From Bacillus salipaludis (lineage in GTDB: Bacteria; Bacillota; Bacilli; Bacillales_B; DSM-18226): a stretch of 64,000 nt of DNA. The notes beneath the pieces are model-generated. The model was not told the DNA's origin and did not search any database. It was given only the letters and a program-made list of their open reading frames with translations. A program made the position numbers and the translations under genes. This document shows positions 1 through 7,459 of this stretch, piece after piece; within the stretch, counting starts at the first letter, position 1; each line of letters starts with the position of its first letter. The stretch spans positions 186,001 through 250,000 of the forward strand of contig NZ_SMYO01000007.1 in the NCBI RefSeq assembly GCF_004358205.1, given 5' to 3'.

Positions 1-2427
1 ATTCTGTATCCAACAGCAGATGGCTATAAGTTGTCAGATTTAGCCGAAAAAGAAAATCTACAGCACGATCGTCCGCATCAAGCCGACAGTGATGCCGAGG
101 TAACAGCAGAATTATTTCTTATTTTGCTTAACAAATTGGCATCAATGCCCATTACAACATTAAGACAGCTTTCACAGCTTTCAGGCGGTCTTAAAAGTGA
201 TTTACAGCAATTGCTCGACGAGTTGCTCGTGGAGAAGGACCCTACTGAAGAGGTCCTGCCAGAAGGGATTGAAGTTTTTAAGGGAATTGCTTTAAAAAAA
301 GAAACCGCGAAGCAAGCAGTATATCGGGAAAAGGAGCCTCTTCATTATCCTGAAAAAGAAGCGGAAAAAATCAAGATCATAAAGCAAGCCTTTGAAAACT
401 TTGAAAATAGAACCGGTCAACTTACGATGATGGATGGAATTTATCAAGCGTTTCAAAAACAGGAGCATTTGTTGATTGAAGCGGGGACAGGTGTAGGAAA
501 ATCCATTGGTTATTTATTACCAAGCGTATTTTATTCCAAGCAAAAAGGACAGCCTGTTGTGGTGAGTACTCATACCATTCAGCTCCAGGAGCAAATTATT
601 AAAAAAGAAATCCCAATGCTTGAAAAAATGCTTCCATTTAAATTCACATCAGTGCTTTTGAAAGGAAGAAGTCACTATTTAAGCCTGGTGAAATTCAACG
701 AAACCTTATTAGATGAAAACGATAATTACGATACAACCTTAACGAAAATGCAAATCCTGGTCTGGTTGATGGAAACAGACACAGGTGATAAAGATGAATT
801 GAATTTGGCAAGTGGAGGATCTTTTTATTGGAATCGGATAAAAAATGACCCAGCTGTTTTTATACAATCATATGAATGGCTTGAAAAGGATTTTTATCTT
901 AGGGCTAAAAAAACAGCTGAGGAAGCAAATTTAATCATTACCAATCATTCTTTACTATTAAGTGATCTTTCCGCCAATGGGAGCATTCTGCCTAATTTTG
1001 ATTTCTGCATTATTGATGAAGGACATCATTTTGAGAAAGTAGCCAGTCAGTTTTTTGGCTTTAGCTTAGATTATTTGTCCACTAGAATGCTGTTAAGCCA
1101 ATTTGGTCACTATGAACAGAAACAGCTTTTTTATCAGTTTGAGGAATTGCTGAAATTATCAGGCAGCAAAGCGGAAGCGTTGGCACATACATCTAAAATA
1201 AACAAGCTGGCAACAGATTTATTTTATGAAATGGATGAATTTTTTAAGCTGATTGCCCTATATGCCAAAAAGATGGGAAGTAACAAAAAGGGATTCACCC
1301 GCGCAAAGGTGCGCTTTTCAGACGAAGACCATGGAAAAGAGAAGTCAGCACTTGTCCATAGTGCAGAAAGATTTGCATTCTTGCTAAAGGATTTGCATTT
1401 AGCCATGATGGACAGATTAGCATTGATTGAAAATAAAAAAGGCAAACTTACACAAGAGCATAGGAATATTATCGAGGAATTGATTTCATTTCTACATGAT
1501 TTGGAAGAATTGAAAAATACTGTCCAATCATGCTTTATTCTAAAAACAAATTTTGTAAAATGGATGGAAGTAGACTATAGGTCTCCACAAAACGTAACAA
1601 CCTTTTTAGCGAAACCAGCCTCTGTTGCAGTAGCGCTCAGGGAAAAGTTTTTCAATAAGAAGAAAAGTGTTGTTGTGACATCAGCCACGTTAACGGTTAA
1701 CCATTCATTTGAATATATAAAGAAGGAGATTGGCCTTCCTTCCGCTTCTACCATGATAATTCCTTCTCCATTTGAATACGGAGATCATGTTAAGCTATTG
1801 ATTTCTGAGGATTTACCGGAAATCAATTCTGTCTCACTGGATGACTATGTTGTAACCATTACAGAACATATTATTTCACTTTCGGAAGCAACTAAGGGAA
1901 GAATGCTGATTCTTTTCACAGCCTATGACATGCTGAAAAAGACATATGAACTCATAAAAGAAAGTGGTTTTTTAAGCGATTTTGCGATTTTTGCTCAAGG
2001 TATTACCAGTGGAAGCAGAACAAGATTAACAAGAAATTTTCAACGTTATGATAAGGCCATTTTACTTGGGACAAGCAGTTTTTGGGAAGGTGTAGATATC
2101 CCCGGAGAGGATTTATCCTGCCTTATTATTGTCAGGCTTCCATTTAGCCCGCCGGATGAACCCTTTACGGAGGCAAAATGTCAATATATCATCCAGCAGG
2201 GTGGGAATGCCTTTTCGGATTATTCCCTTCCTGAGGCAATCCTTCGTTTCAAACAAGGCTTTGGCCGATTGATTCGAACAGCTTCAGACAGGGGGATTGT
2301 CATTGTTTTTGATAAAAGGATTATCACTACGAAGTATGGTAATGCCTTTTTAAAGTCCATTCCTGCTGTTCCGGTCAAAAAAGGTAATATAGATGAACTT
2401 GTGGAGATTATTAACGAGTGGTTATGA
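1..2427 (+). CDS. dinG: DinG-type exonuclease/helicase, 5'-truncated by window edge
   Basis: The reading frame is open from base 1, so the gene starts upstream; the TTG at 31 is internal. The first residues carry the end of a DEDDh exonuclease domain (ExoIII-like HQADSDAEVT). An XPD/DinG superfamily-2 helicase follows: Walker A EAGTGVGKS (about residue 160 of the visible part), DEGH box IIDEGHH, SATLT, and motif VI QGFGRLIRT near the C terminus. The region between motifs Ia and II has no cysteines, so the Fe-S cluster of E. coli DinG is absent, as in other Firmicute exonuclease-fused DinG proteins. The likely role is 3'-5' exonuclease action on single-stranded DNA during repair. It lies first in the ypmA-ypmB-aspB neighbourhood, as in B. 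subtilis. Confidence 0.93.
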   Translation: MLYPTADGYKLSDLAEKENLQHDRPHQADSDAEVTAELFLILLNKLASMPITTLRQLSQLSGGLKSDLQQLLDELLVEKDPTEEVLPEGIEVFKGIALKKETAKQAVYREKEPLHYPEKEAEKIKIIKQAFENFENRTGQLTMMDGIYQAFQKQEHLLIEAGTGVGKSIGYLLPSVFYSKQKGQPVVVSTHTIQLQEQIIKKEIPMLEKMLPFKFTSVLLKGRSHYLSLVKFNETLLDENDNYDTTLTKMQILVWLMETDTGDKDELNLASGGSFYWNRIKNDPAVFIQSYEWLEKDFYLRAKKTAEEANLIITNHSLLLSDLSANGSILPNFDFCIIDEGHHFEKVASQFFGFSLDYLSTRMLLSQFGHYEQKQLFYQFEELLKLSGSKAEALAHTSKINKLATDLFYEMDEFFKLIALYAKKMGSNKKGFTRAKVRFSDEDHGKEKSALVHSAERFAFLLKDLHLAMMDRLALIENKKGKLTQEHRNIIEELISFLHDLEELKNTVQSCFILKTNFVKWMEVDYRSPQNVTTFLAKPASVAVALREKFFNKKKSVVVTSATLTVNHSFEYIKKEIGLPSASTMIIPSPFEYGDHVKLLISEDLPEINSVSLDDYVVTITEHIISLSEATKGRMLILFTAYDMLKKTYELIKESGFLSDFAIFAQGITSGSRTRLTRNFQRYDKAILLGTSSFWEGVDIPGEDLSCLIIVRLPFSPPDEPFTEAKCQYIIQQGGNAFSDYSLPEAILRFKQGFGRLIRTASDRGIVIVFDKRIITTKYGNAFLKSIPAVPVKKGNIDELVEIINEWL

Positions 2428-2512
2428 AGGATGGAATCTTCCTAACCATTAAATTCGGATAAAATTTGGTAAAATTACACATCCTATAGATAATATAGGG
2501 GAGGGAATGTGT

Positions 2513-3361
2513 ATGCGAATTTTACTAATCCTAATAACTCTATTTTTACAAAATACTACATTGGGTTTTGCCTCTTCATTAATCTCGGATGATTTTGAAA
2601 GTATCAACTTAAAATTGAAAGACCATGAAATGGCCGTATCTTTTTTAGGGTTAACAAACGGGGAGGCAACCCTTATTCAAGGCCCTAATAATGAAAATAT
2701 ATTAGTGAATACAGGTGGAGAGAGCGTAGAGTCAGAATTAGATGAATGGCTGCGGTTCTATGGAGTAAAAGAAATTAATTCTTTAATCTTAACGAATAAA
2801 CAAGGATTAAATGAATCTCAAATTAATCATTTAATCTCCAATTATTTTATAAAAGAAATTGTGACAACGCGTGAAATTTCAAGTCAATTGTCAGCGCATT
2901 TCCATGGCGCTAATTTAATCCCTATAAAGGTCTGGGGAGATGGGACAGCGAAACAGATTTTACCTGAAGTATTAGCAAACGTTCAGTATGCAGGAAATGA
3001 ACAGGATGAGGGGTTAGACTTTACTTTAAAGTTTTATAAACATCGCCTCTTTTTTATGACTTCCTATAGTCCAAGGTCACAGGAGATGTTAATGAAAAAA
3101 AATCTCGGAGATATCAATGTCTTTAAGGTCCCAACGATGGTCGAAGACAATTCTTTATCTGAAAAATTAATTCATACGGTCAATCCGCAAATATCGATTC
3201 TTTTTTCTACAGAAAAAAACTCCCCGGATATTGATATGATCCAGGATCTACAGGATTCCTGGTCGGAAGTATATTTTACAAAGAAGCAAGGTACTGTGAC
3301 CATTAAATTTACAGAGTTCAACTATGAGGTTTTTAACATCCCAATTGAAGGGGATGAATAA
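2513..3361 (+). CDS. Secreted/lipid-free MBL-fold-like protein with degenerate metal motif
   Basis: About 282 residues with an N-terminal hydrophobic signal-like segment (residues 1-20). The body resembles the metallo-beta-lactamase fold of ComEC C-terminal domains: a GEATLIQGPNNENILVNTGG strand-turn corresponds to the usual D-x-GQGD-x-x-LI...IDGG region. The canonical HxHxDH metal motif is missing; the equivalent position reads LILTNKQGLNESQ. So the fold may be kept while the hydrolase site is lost. The start is chosen at ATG 2513 because AGGGGAGGG ends at 2505, giving a spacing of 7; the ATG at 2507 would sit directly on the ribosome site. It lies between dinG and ypmA, where B. subtilis has no gene that I recall. 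Function unknown. Confidence 0.7.
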   Translation: MRILLILITLFLQNTTLGFASSLISDDFESINLKLKDHEMAVSFLGLTNGEATLIQGPNNENILVNTGGESVESELDEWLRFYGVKEINSLILTNKQGLNESQINHLISNYFIKEIVTTREISSQLSAHFHGANLIPIKVWGDGTAKQILPEVLANVQYAGNEQDEGLDFTLKFYKHRLFFMTSYSPRSQEMLMKKNLGDINVFKVPTMVEDNSLSEKLIHTVNPQISILFSTEKNSPDIDMIQDLQDSWSEVYFTKKQGTVTIKFTEFNYEVFNIPIEGDE

Positions 3362-3465
3362 AGACAAAAAATTAATCTAAGATTGGGTAAATTAAAACAC
3401 GAAACCGTGCACACCTGTTATAATAGTTGAAGAGTTTTCTGATTTGGCAATAAAGGAGGCAGGAT

Positions 3466-3636
3466 ATGGAGAGTAAAATTGAAGTCTTATCAACGGTTAA
3501 AATCCAGCATGGTCCTGATTTATATAAAATAGTCGATGCTCTGAATCGCACACTAAAGGAAAAAGACCTCATGTTTGGACTTGCCCTAGATCAAGAAGAT
3601 AAAAATAAAGCGATTTTTACCATTTATCGTACATAG
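3466..3636 (+). CDS. ypmA: YpmA family small protein
   Basis: A 56-residue protein starting MESKIEVLSTVK and ending FTIYRT, matching the YpmA (DUF4264) family in sequence and size. A strong Shine-Dalgarno (AAAGGAGG at 3452-3459) precedes ATG 3466. It lies between dinG and ypmB, the same order as B. subtilis, and ypmB follows 12 bases downstream, so the two are probably co-transcribed. There are no membrane segments and no cysteines. The biochemical role of this family is not known. Confidence 0.85.
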   Translation: MESKIEVLSTVKIQHGPDLYKIVDALNRTLKEKDLMFGLALDQEDKNKAIFTIYRT

Positions 3637-3648
3637 TGAAGTGATAAC

Positions 3649-4122
3649 GTGAAAAAATGGATTGTAAGTCTCGTAGTAATTATATTAGTTTTTACAGGGA
3701 TTTTGGTTAAGGTGTATGTAAAAGCACAAGAACCACTTAATACTGCAGAAAAAAAAGCCCTTGCTCTTGCTGAGAAAAAAGTTGCCATTAAAGAGGTGGA
3801 TGACTTTCATGTCTATCATGGAATCGATACGGTTAATGTCATTGAAGGAAAAGCCAAAAACGGTCAAAAAATTATCGTTTGGATTCCTGAAAAGACGAAA
3901 CAGATTATCGTAAGAAATGCGAAGACAGGTCTTACAAAAGAACAGGCAATAAAAAAGCTTTTACAAGAAAAAAATCCTGAAAAGATTATTTCTGTTCGCT
4001 TAGGAATGGAGAAAAATATTCCTTTATGGGAAATTTATTACCGTTCAAAAAATAATTTAATAAATTATTATTACATTCACTTTGAAACAGGCGAATGGCT
4101 AAAAAAAATTGAAAACTTTTAG
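3649..4122 (+). CDS. ypmB: YpmB-like membrane-anchored PepSY protein
   Basis: 157 residues: a single N-terminal transmembrane anchor (residues 4-24), then an extracytoplasmic region with two PepSY-like repeats (around 40-85 and 95-155), the second ending in YYYIHFETGEWLKKIENF. This matches YpmB, a predicted secreted/anchored protein of unknown function. It starts at GTG 3649 with a weak upstream purine run. It ends 27 bases before the aspB start, suggesting an ypmA-ypmB-aspB transcription unit. Confidence 0.8.
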   Translation: MKKWIVSLVVIILVFTGILVKVYVKAQEPLNTAEKKALALAEKKVAIKEVDDFHVYHGIDTVNVIEGKAKNGQKIIVWIPEKTKQIIVRNAKTGLTKEQAIKKLLQEKNPEKIISVRLGMEKNIPLWEIYYRSKNNLINYYYIHFETGEWLKKIENF

Positions 4123-4149
4123 TATAGTTGGAGAATGGAGGAGAAGAAG

Positions 4150-5334
4150 TTGGTAAATCTTGCAGAGCGGGTGTTGGCGCTTACGCCTTCATCAACATTA
4201 GCGATTACAGCAAAAGCAAAAGAATTAAAAGAACAAGGTGAAGATGTTATTGGATTAGGTGCTGGTGAGCCTGATTTTAATACTCCACAGCACATTTTAG
4301 ATGCAGCAACAGAGTCTATGCAGGCTGGTCATACAAAATATACTCCTTCAGCGGGTTTACCTGCACTTAAGAAAGCGATTATTGAAAAATTTGAAAAGGA
4401 CCAAGGAATTTCCTATAAGGCAAATGAAATCATTGTTGGGAATGGTGCTAAACATGTTTTATACACCCTTTTCCAAGTTCTGTTAAATGATGGGGACGAG
4501 GTAATTATTCCAACTCCTTACTGGGTCAGCTATCCTGAACAGGTTAAGCTTGCAGGGGGAGTACCGGTTTATATTGAGGGTAAAGAAGAAAACCAATTTA
4601 AAATTACTCCGGAGCAGTTAGCTGGTGCCATTACAGATAAGACTAAAGCAGTTATCATTAATTCACCAAGCAATCCTACAGGGGTTCTATACACAGCGGA
4701 TGAGCTTCAAGAATTAGGAAAGGTTTGCCTTGAAAGGGACATCCTAGTTGTTTCAGATGAAATTTATGAAAAGCTTGTGTACGGTGATCATAAACATATT
4801 TCAATTGCTCAAATTTCACCTGAACTAAAAGCTCAGACTATTATTATCAATGGTGTTTCCAAATCCCATTCCATGACTGGATGGAGAATTGGTTATGCTG
4901 CCGGTAACAGTCAAATTATCCAAGCAATGACAAACCTGGCAAGTCACAGTACATCGAATCCAACAACAACTGCACAATATGCGGCAATTGCAGCATATAA
5001 CGGCACGCAGGCGCCTGTCGAGGAAATGCGTCAAGCCTTTGAACAACGATTAGAAATTATTTATGATCAATTAGTATCTATTCCAGGTTTTTCGTGTGTA
5101 AAGCCGCAAGGAGCCTTTTATTTGTATCCAAATGTGAAAGAGGCAGCAAAGCTTACAGGATTTAATAATGTGGATGACTTTGCAACTGCATTACTTGAAG
5201 AAGCAAAAGTTGCCGTTATCCCAGGCTCTGGTTTTGGAACTCCAGATAATATCCGTCTTTCCTATGCGACATCATTGGATTTATTAGAAAAAGCAGTTGC
5301 AAGAATGCGTCAATTTGTGGAGTCAAAGCGATAG
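4150..5334 (+). CDS. aspB: Aspartate aminotransferase
   Basis: Class I/II PLP-dependent aminotransferase, about 394 residues, the usual length of Bacillus AspB. It interconverts aspartate/2-oxoglutarate and oxaloacetate/glutamate in the cytoplasm. Visible signatures are GLGAGEPDFNTP near the N terminus, NSPSNPTG, SDEIYEKL, and the Schiff-base lysine in VSKSHSMTGWR (Lys238 from the chosen start). TTG 4150 is preferred because GGAGGAG (4138-4144) lies 5 bases upstream and the protein then begins like AspB (VNLAERV); ATG 4135 in the same frame is an alternative with no ribosome site. A factor-independent terminator follows. In B. subtilis asnS comes next; here dnaD follows directly. Confidence 0.95.
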   Translation: MVNLAERVLALTPSSTLAITAKAKELKEQGEDVIGLGAGEPDFNTPQHILDAATESMQAGHTKYTPSAGLPALKKAIIEKFEKDQGISYKANEIIVGNGAKHVLYTLFQVLLNDGDEVIIPTPYWVSYPEQVKLAGGVPVYIEGKEENQFKITPEQLAGAITDKTKAVIINSPSNPTGVLYTADELQELGKVCLERDILVVSDEIYEKLVYGDHKHISIAQISPELKAQTIIINGVSKSHSMTGWRIGYAAGNSQIIQAMTNLASHSTSNPTTTAQYAAIAAYNGTQAPVEEMRQAFEQRLEIIYDQLVSIPGFSCVKPQGAFYLYPNVKEAAKLTGFNNVDDFATALLEEAKVAVIPGSGFGTPDNIRLSYATSLDLLEKAVARMRQFVESKR

Positions 5335-5352
5335 GGATAGTCTTTATTGATG

Positions 5353-5380
5353 AAAAAGTCTGCTAATGCAGACTTTTTTT
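5353..5380 (+). terminator. Rho-independent terminator after aspB
   Basis: A 10-bp perfect stem AAAAGTCTGC/GCAGACTTTT with a TAAT loop, followed by a T run. It ends the aspB transcript about 20 bases after the stop codon. Confidence 0.9.
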
Positions 5381-5469
5381 ACTTATAGTTTTCTTTACCA
5401 ATGTTGGATTTCTAATACTCTTACTACCATGGCTTGTTCATGTTATACTTAACGCGAGGTGTTTAATAT

Positions 5470-6174
5470 ATGAAATCAACGATTGTTTCATGGCTTCAGG
5501 AAGGTAATATTACTGTCCCAGCCATTTTATTTTCAGAGTATCGAAATCTAAATTTAAACGAATACGAACTTGTTCTTTTATTAAATATTATGACTTTTAT
5601 CGAAAAAGGAAATCAATTTCCAACCCCTGAAGAACTCTCCTCCCGTATGACAGTTTCCATAGCGGAATGCAATGAAATGCTGCGAAGACTTATCCAAAAG
5701 GGATGTATCGAAATCATTGATGAATATTCACAGGATGGGATTCGGTATGAAAGGTATTCTGTGATTCCTTTGCTTGAGAAATTGGTTGAACAATTCTTGA
5801 TGAAAAATAAACGCGTTGATGAGGCAAATAAAAAATCTGAAGAAACAGATCTTTATACATGTTTTGAAAAAGAATTCGGTCGTCCCTTATCCCCATTTGA
5901 ATGCGAGTCATTGGCGATGTGGATGGATGATGATCATCATGACCCCATTATTATAAAAGCTGCATTACGCGAAGCAGTAATGTCCGGTAAATTGAATTTT
6001 CGTTATATTGATCGGATATTATTTGAATGGAAGAAGAACGGAATTAAAACAATTGAACAAGCAAAAAACCATGGTCGAAAATTTCGTAATAAACAACAGC
6101 AAAATAGAAAAACAAGCCAGGAAGATTCGGAACAATCCCCAACAGTTCCTTTCTACAATTGGCTCGAACAATAA
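5470..6174 (+). CDS. dnaD: DNA replication initiation/restart protein DnaD
   Basis: 234 residues. The N-terminal half is a winged-helix oligomerisation domain (about 1-130), and the C-terminal DnaB_2/DnaD domain (FGRPLSPFECESLAMWMDDD, about 140-210) binds DNA, followed by a basic Gln/Asn-rich tail. DnaD acts with DnaB and DnaI in loading the replicative helicase at oriC and at stalled forks. The start ATG 5470 has GAGGTG 8 bases upstream. The nth gene follows after a hairpin repeat, as in the usual dnaD-nth-ypoC order. Confidence 0.93.
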   Translation: MKSTIVSWLQEGNITVPAILFSEYRNLNLNEYELVLLLNIMTFIEKGNQFPTPEELSSRMTVSIAECNEMLRRLIQKGCIEIIDEYSQDGIRYERYSVIPLLEKLVEQFLMKNKRVDEANKKSEETDLYTCFEKEFGRPLSPFECESLAMWMDDDHHDPIIIKAALREAVMSGKLNFRYIDRILFEWKKNGIKTIEQAKNHGRKFRNKQQQNRKTSQEDSEQSPTVPFYNWLEQ

Positions 6175-6186
6175 AATCTCAGATAG

Positions 6187-6218
6187 CGAGAGGTGGTTCT
6201 CTCGTTTATTTTTATTTT
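6187..6218 (+). terminator. Probable terminator after dnaD
   Basis: Short stem CGAGAG/CTCTCG with a GTGGTT loop, followed by a T-rich tract. It would separate dnaD from nth; the stem is short, so read-through is possible. Confidence 0.6.
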
Positions 6219-6225
6219 ATCTGTG

Positions 6226-6355
6226 TTTGAGTGAAGCGGAAGGTGCGAGACTCCTGCGGGAGTACGGGACAGGGGAGACCCCGCAGGCGCTTAGCCACGA
6301 GGAGGCTCACCGAACCCGCCCGCGGAAAGGGAAGCACCTGGAGCGTAAATCAAAT
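6226..6355 (+). repeat. Dispersed GC-rich hairpin repeat, copy A
   Basis: About 130 bp, far more GC-rich than its surroundings, placed between dnaD and nth. It contains the inner palindrome CCTGCGGG...CCCGCAGG and the conserved blocks GACTCCTGCGGGAGTACGGG and GAGGAGGCTC, and ends near GGAGCGTAAATCAA. Copies at 11931-12068 (inverted) and 12338-12475 (direct) share these blocks. It looks like a non-coding, non-autonomous interspersed repeat of the kind common in Bacillus relatives. ORFs through it are not credible genes. Confidence 0.85.
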
Positions 6356-6389
6356 GAAGTTTCAATTTATAATAGGTAGGTGACCAGTT

Positions 6390-7046
6390 TTGTTGAATAA
6401 TACACAAATTCGCTATTGTCTTGATAAAATGGGCGAGATGTTTCCTGACGCCCATTGTGAATTAAATCATTCCAATCCCTTTGAACTAATCATCGCTGTT
6501 TCTTTATCAGCCCAATGTACAGACGCACTCGTCAATAAAGTAACGAACAACTTATTTCAAAAGTACAAAACACCTGAAGACTATTTAAGCGTTCCGCTTG
6601 AAGAGCTTCAAAATGATATCCGTTCGATTGGTCTGTATCGCAACAAAGCTAAAAATATTCAAAGCCTGTGCCGAATGGTACTAGAAGAGTATAATGGAGA
6701 AATTCCAACGGATCGTGATGAACTCACAAAGCTCCCTGGAGTTGGAAGAAAAACTGCAAATGTCGTGGTTTCTGTTGCATATAATATACCGGCTATTGCC
6801 GTTGATACCCATGTCGAAAGAGTGAGTAAACGGTTAGGCATTTGCCGCTGGAAAGATTCTGTTCTTGAGGTGGAAAAGACGCTAATGAGGAAAATACCAC
6901 CCGAGGAATGGTCGGTAACCCATCATCGCCTGATTTTCTTTGGAAGATATCATTGTAAGGCACAAAACCCGCAATGTCCTTCTTGTCCTTTATTAGAGCT
7001 ATGCAGGGAAGGAAAGAAGCGTATGAAGGCAAAGGATGTTTCCTAA
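6390..7046 (+). CDS. nth: Endonuclease III (DNA glycosylase/AP lyase)
   Basis: 218 residues, the family's normal length. Helix-hairpin-helix LPGVGRKTANVV with catalytic Lys121, followed by catalytic Asp in AVDTHVERV (about 139), and a C-terminal 4Fe-4S site C-x6-C-x2-C-x5-C within HCKAQNPQCPSCPLLELC. It removes oxidised pyrimidines and nicks abasic sites in base-excision repair. The start is TTG 6390 (or the adjacent TTG 6393), downstream of AGGTAGGTGA. The stop codon overlaps the ATG of ypoC, so the two are translationally coupled. Confidence 0.95.
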   Translation: MLNNTQIRYCLDKMGEMFPDAHCELNHSNPFELIIAVSLSAQCTDALVNKVTNNLFQKYKTPEDYLSVPLEELQNDIRSIGLYRNKAKNIQSLCRMVLEEYNGEIPTDRDELTKLPGVGRKTANVVVSVAYNIPAIAVDTHVERVSKRLGICRWKDSVLEVEKTLMRKIPPEEWSVTHHRLIFFGRYHCKAQNPQCPSCPLLELCREGKKRMKAKDVS

Positions 7047-7438
7047 TGGAAAATCGATTTGATTTTGAAAAGCCTTGGGAGAACCCTACCGAAGTAATCC
7101 CAAGGCTTCTAATGGAATGGGGACAGATCAAAACAGATCTTGAAAAATTTTATCGCATTCGTGATCAAGAGAATACGAATCTGGGAATGAAAAAGGGGAT
7201 TAACTTATTTCTTAAATTCTTATTTTGGTCGAATGAATTGCCAGTGGGTGATAAAGAACCACTGCCACTTGATTCATTACCATACAGACCTGTTAACATT
7301 GATGAGAGGATTGGTTTTATCCTTAAAAGACCCAATCTTTTTCATTCCTATCGTCAGCTTTCTGAACTTTTTCTTGAACAAGAAAAACAGTTTGTTAAAA
7401 AAAATATTAAAGAAAAAGCGTCTAAGCCAAAAGGCTAG
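7046..7438 (+). CDS. ypoC: YpoC-like protein
   Basis: 130 residues starting MENRFDFEKPWE. ATG 7046 overlaps the nth stop (TAATG), which fixes the start; a longer frame from 6974 would sit inside nth. The C terminus is lysine-rich (FVKKNIKEKASKPKG) and is encoded by the ascending arm of the bidirectional terminator. By position (nth-ypoC-ponA convergent) and size it is YpoC, a conserved Bacillus protein of unknown function. No catalytic motif or membrane segment is visible. Confidence 0.8.
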   Translation: MENRFDFEKPWENPTEVIPRLLMEWGQIKTDLEKFYRIRDQENTNLGMKKGINLFLKFLFWSNELPVGDKEPLPLDSLPYRPVNIDERIGFILKRPNLFHSYRQLSELFLEQEKQFVKKNIKEKASKPKG

Positions 7439-7448
7439 ACGCTTTTTT
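7412..7448. terminator. Bidirectional terminator, ypoC/ponA
   Basis: A long stem AAAAAGCGTCTA...TAGACGCTTTTTT with internal AGCC/GGCT pairing. It overlaps the last codons of ypoC and lies just beyond the ponA stop codon, so it can end both convergent transcripts. Confidence 0.88.
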
Positions 7449-7459
7449 CGTAGATTTTA

